From assembly GCF_917627385.1 (NCBI RefSeq), contig NZ_CAKJTL010000041.1:54191-90772 (forward strand): 36,582 bases of DNA, given 5' to 3'. A model generated the notes under the pieces. It was not told where the DNA came from. It ran no database searches and was given only the letters and a program-made list of their open reading frames with translations. Of the stretch, positions 35,862 through 36,582 are shown piece after piece. Numbering within the stretch: position 1 is the stretch's first letter; each line of letters opens with the position of its first letter. The stretch comes from Protofrankia sp. CiT1 (GTDB lineage Bacteria > Actinomycetota > Actinomycetes > Frankiales > Frankiaceae). Made by a program: the position numbers and the translations under genes.

Positions 35862-36257
35862 GTGACCGATACGGACCTCATGTTCACCGGGGATCTGGTT
35901 CAGGAGGTGAGCCGATTGTACGACCGGATCCACGGGTGGACGCCGGGCTCTTGGCGGCGGCGGTCAGCTCTCCAGGGCACCCGCGCCGATCGGGTGCGTG
36001 CTCTTGCCGCTGACCTCGCGGACCTGGGCCATCAGGCAGGCTCTGGCGCGCCGGCCGATGTCACCCCACAGCGGCTGGCCGACCATGCGCTTGCGGACCA
36101 GATCGTTGTGCTGGCCGCTGACCTGGTCGAGACGTTGCTCCAGGACAATTCTGGTCATGTCGGCGAGGATGCCGTGAATCCTCGCCGTGATATCGCGGAG
36201 CGGGCTCGGTCGGCGGTACGGGCCGCTCGCCTGGACCTCGATGGGCCCCGGTTCTGA
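35862..36257 (+). CDS. hypothetical protein, helical
   Basis: The 131-residue product begins with a GTG start (MTDTDLMFTGDLVQEVSRLY) and is predicted mostly helical, with ADRVRALAADLADLG and DQIVVLAADLVETLL as two alike helices. No family is recognised. The ribosome site is weak. The opposite strand also has an open frame (35964-36266), which I judge a shadow because its composition is less protein-like. Confidence 0.6.
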   Translation: MTDTDLMFTGDLVQEVSRLYDRIHGWTPGSWRRRSALQGTRADRVRALAADLADLGHQAGSGAPADVTPQRLADHALADQIVVLAADLVETLLQDNSGHVGEDAVNPRRDIAERARSAVRAARLDLDGPRF

Positions 36258-36322
36258 AACAGGCACCTGAGTTCACCATAATCGGGCCTTCCAGGTAGGG
36301 GTAGCCATCCCGGGAAGATGTC

Positions 36323-36582
36323 TCAGGATATCATGTGCCAGTCGGTGTTGATCTCTTTTATGAAGATATTGGCGACGATGCGGGCGCCATCAAGGGTCAG
36401 ATGCACACCATCGGTGGAGCGGGCCAGCACGGTCTGTCCGCTGTCGTCGGCGAGGTAACTGGTATAGGCGCCATTGTTTGACATACGGTTGTTGATGTTG
36501 ACAAAACGGACGCCCGGAACTCTCCGGGCGGCATCCGCGGCGGCGTCCCCGAGCTGGCGGTAATAGCCGTTGAGGGTGGGCT
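36323..36582 (-). CDS. C-terminal part of an SGNH/GDSL-family hydrolase
   Basis: Only the last 85 codons are in the window; the 5' part lies beyond 36582. The visible protein reads LNGYYRQLGDAAADAARRVP, then VRFVNINNRMSNNGAY and STDGVHLTLDGARIVANIF. DGVHLT is the SGNH catalytic Asp-His block, like that of DUF459-type acetyl hydrolases. It may be an esterase that deacylates a glycan or other exported substrate; that is inference. Confidence 0.75.
   Translation of the reverse strand, partial: PTLNGYYRQLGDAAADAARRVPGVRFVNINNRMSNNGAYTSYLADDSGQTVLARSTDGVHLTLDGARIVANIFIKEINTDWHMIS

Overview
The window is high-GC DNA from an actinobacterium. The gene order mfd, SurA-like lipoprotein, mazG, sppA, eno, DivIC/FtsB-like, DUF501, ppx/gppA-like, family-5 uracil-DNA glycosylase, ndh-type dehydrogenase is the actinobacterial housekeeping neighbourhood. 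Codon use (GTG starts, rare TTA codons) and the abundance of dispersed repeats suggest a Frankia-like member of the Frankiales. That placement is inference, because no taxonomic marker gene is present.

Region 1 (about 194-18533) is a surface or secreted polysaccharide locus with genes on both strands. It holds a polytopic GT-C-like membrane protein, a PIG-L deacetylase, two GT2 and one GT4 glycosyltransferases and a further GT-A-like protein. A sugar module follows: NAD-dependent epimerase/dehydratase, RmlC-type 3,5-epimerase and a TylC3/NovU-type C-methyltransferase. The assembly genes are a Wzx-like flippase, a Wzz-like co-polymerase with a degenerate kinase-like tail and a Wzy/WaaL-like polymerase. 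A DUF4910 protein carrying a nucleotidyltransferase-like N-terminal remnant and a GH26-like membrane-anchored glycosidase close the locus. Together these genes would make, modify, flip, polymerise and trim a polysaccharide containing a branched or epimerised deoxysugar. The initiating phosphoglycosyltransferase and the sugar-nucleotide 4,6-dehydratase are not in view.

Region 2 (18787-32986) is the housekeeping block: transcription-coupled repair, nucleotide clean-up, membrane proteolysis, glycolysis, cell division, exopolyphosphatase-type phosphatase, base excision repair and a type-II NADH dehydrogenase. eno, the DivIC-like gene and the DUF501 gene overlap and are clearly one operon. A strong intrinsic terminator follows ndh.

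Region 3 (33036-36582) holds an AT-richer intergenic stretch with a nested 47-bp dyad, a promoter and an odd tRNA-like gene (anticodon loop CCTAAAA). It then has a BI-1 family membrane protein, a PPOX-type flavin/F420 enzyme, a small DUF4287-like gene, a hypothetical gene and the 3' end of an SGNH hydrolase.

The least conventional signal is a family of dispersed palindromic repeats. One complete 199-bp copy (31189-31387) has 18-bp terminal inverted repeats, is flanked by TAA on both sides, can fold end to end, and provides the stop codon of the uracil-DNA glycosylase gene. A decayed copy lies at 14-175, the terminus of another at 1-10, and solo left arms sit between genes of the polysaccharide locus at 11336-11398 and 12354-12384.
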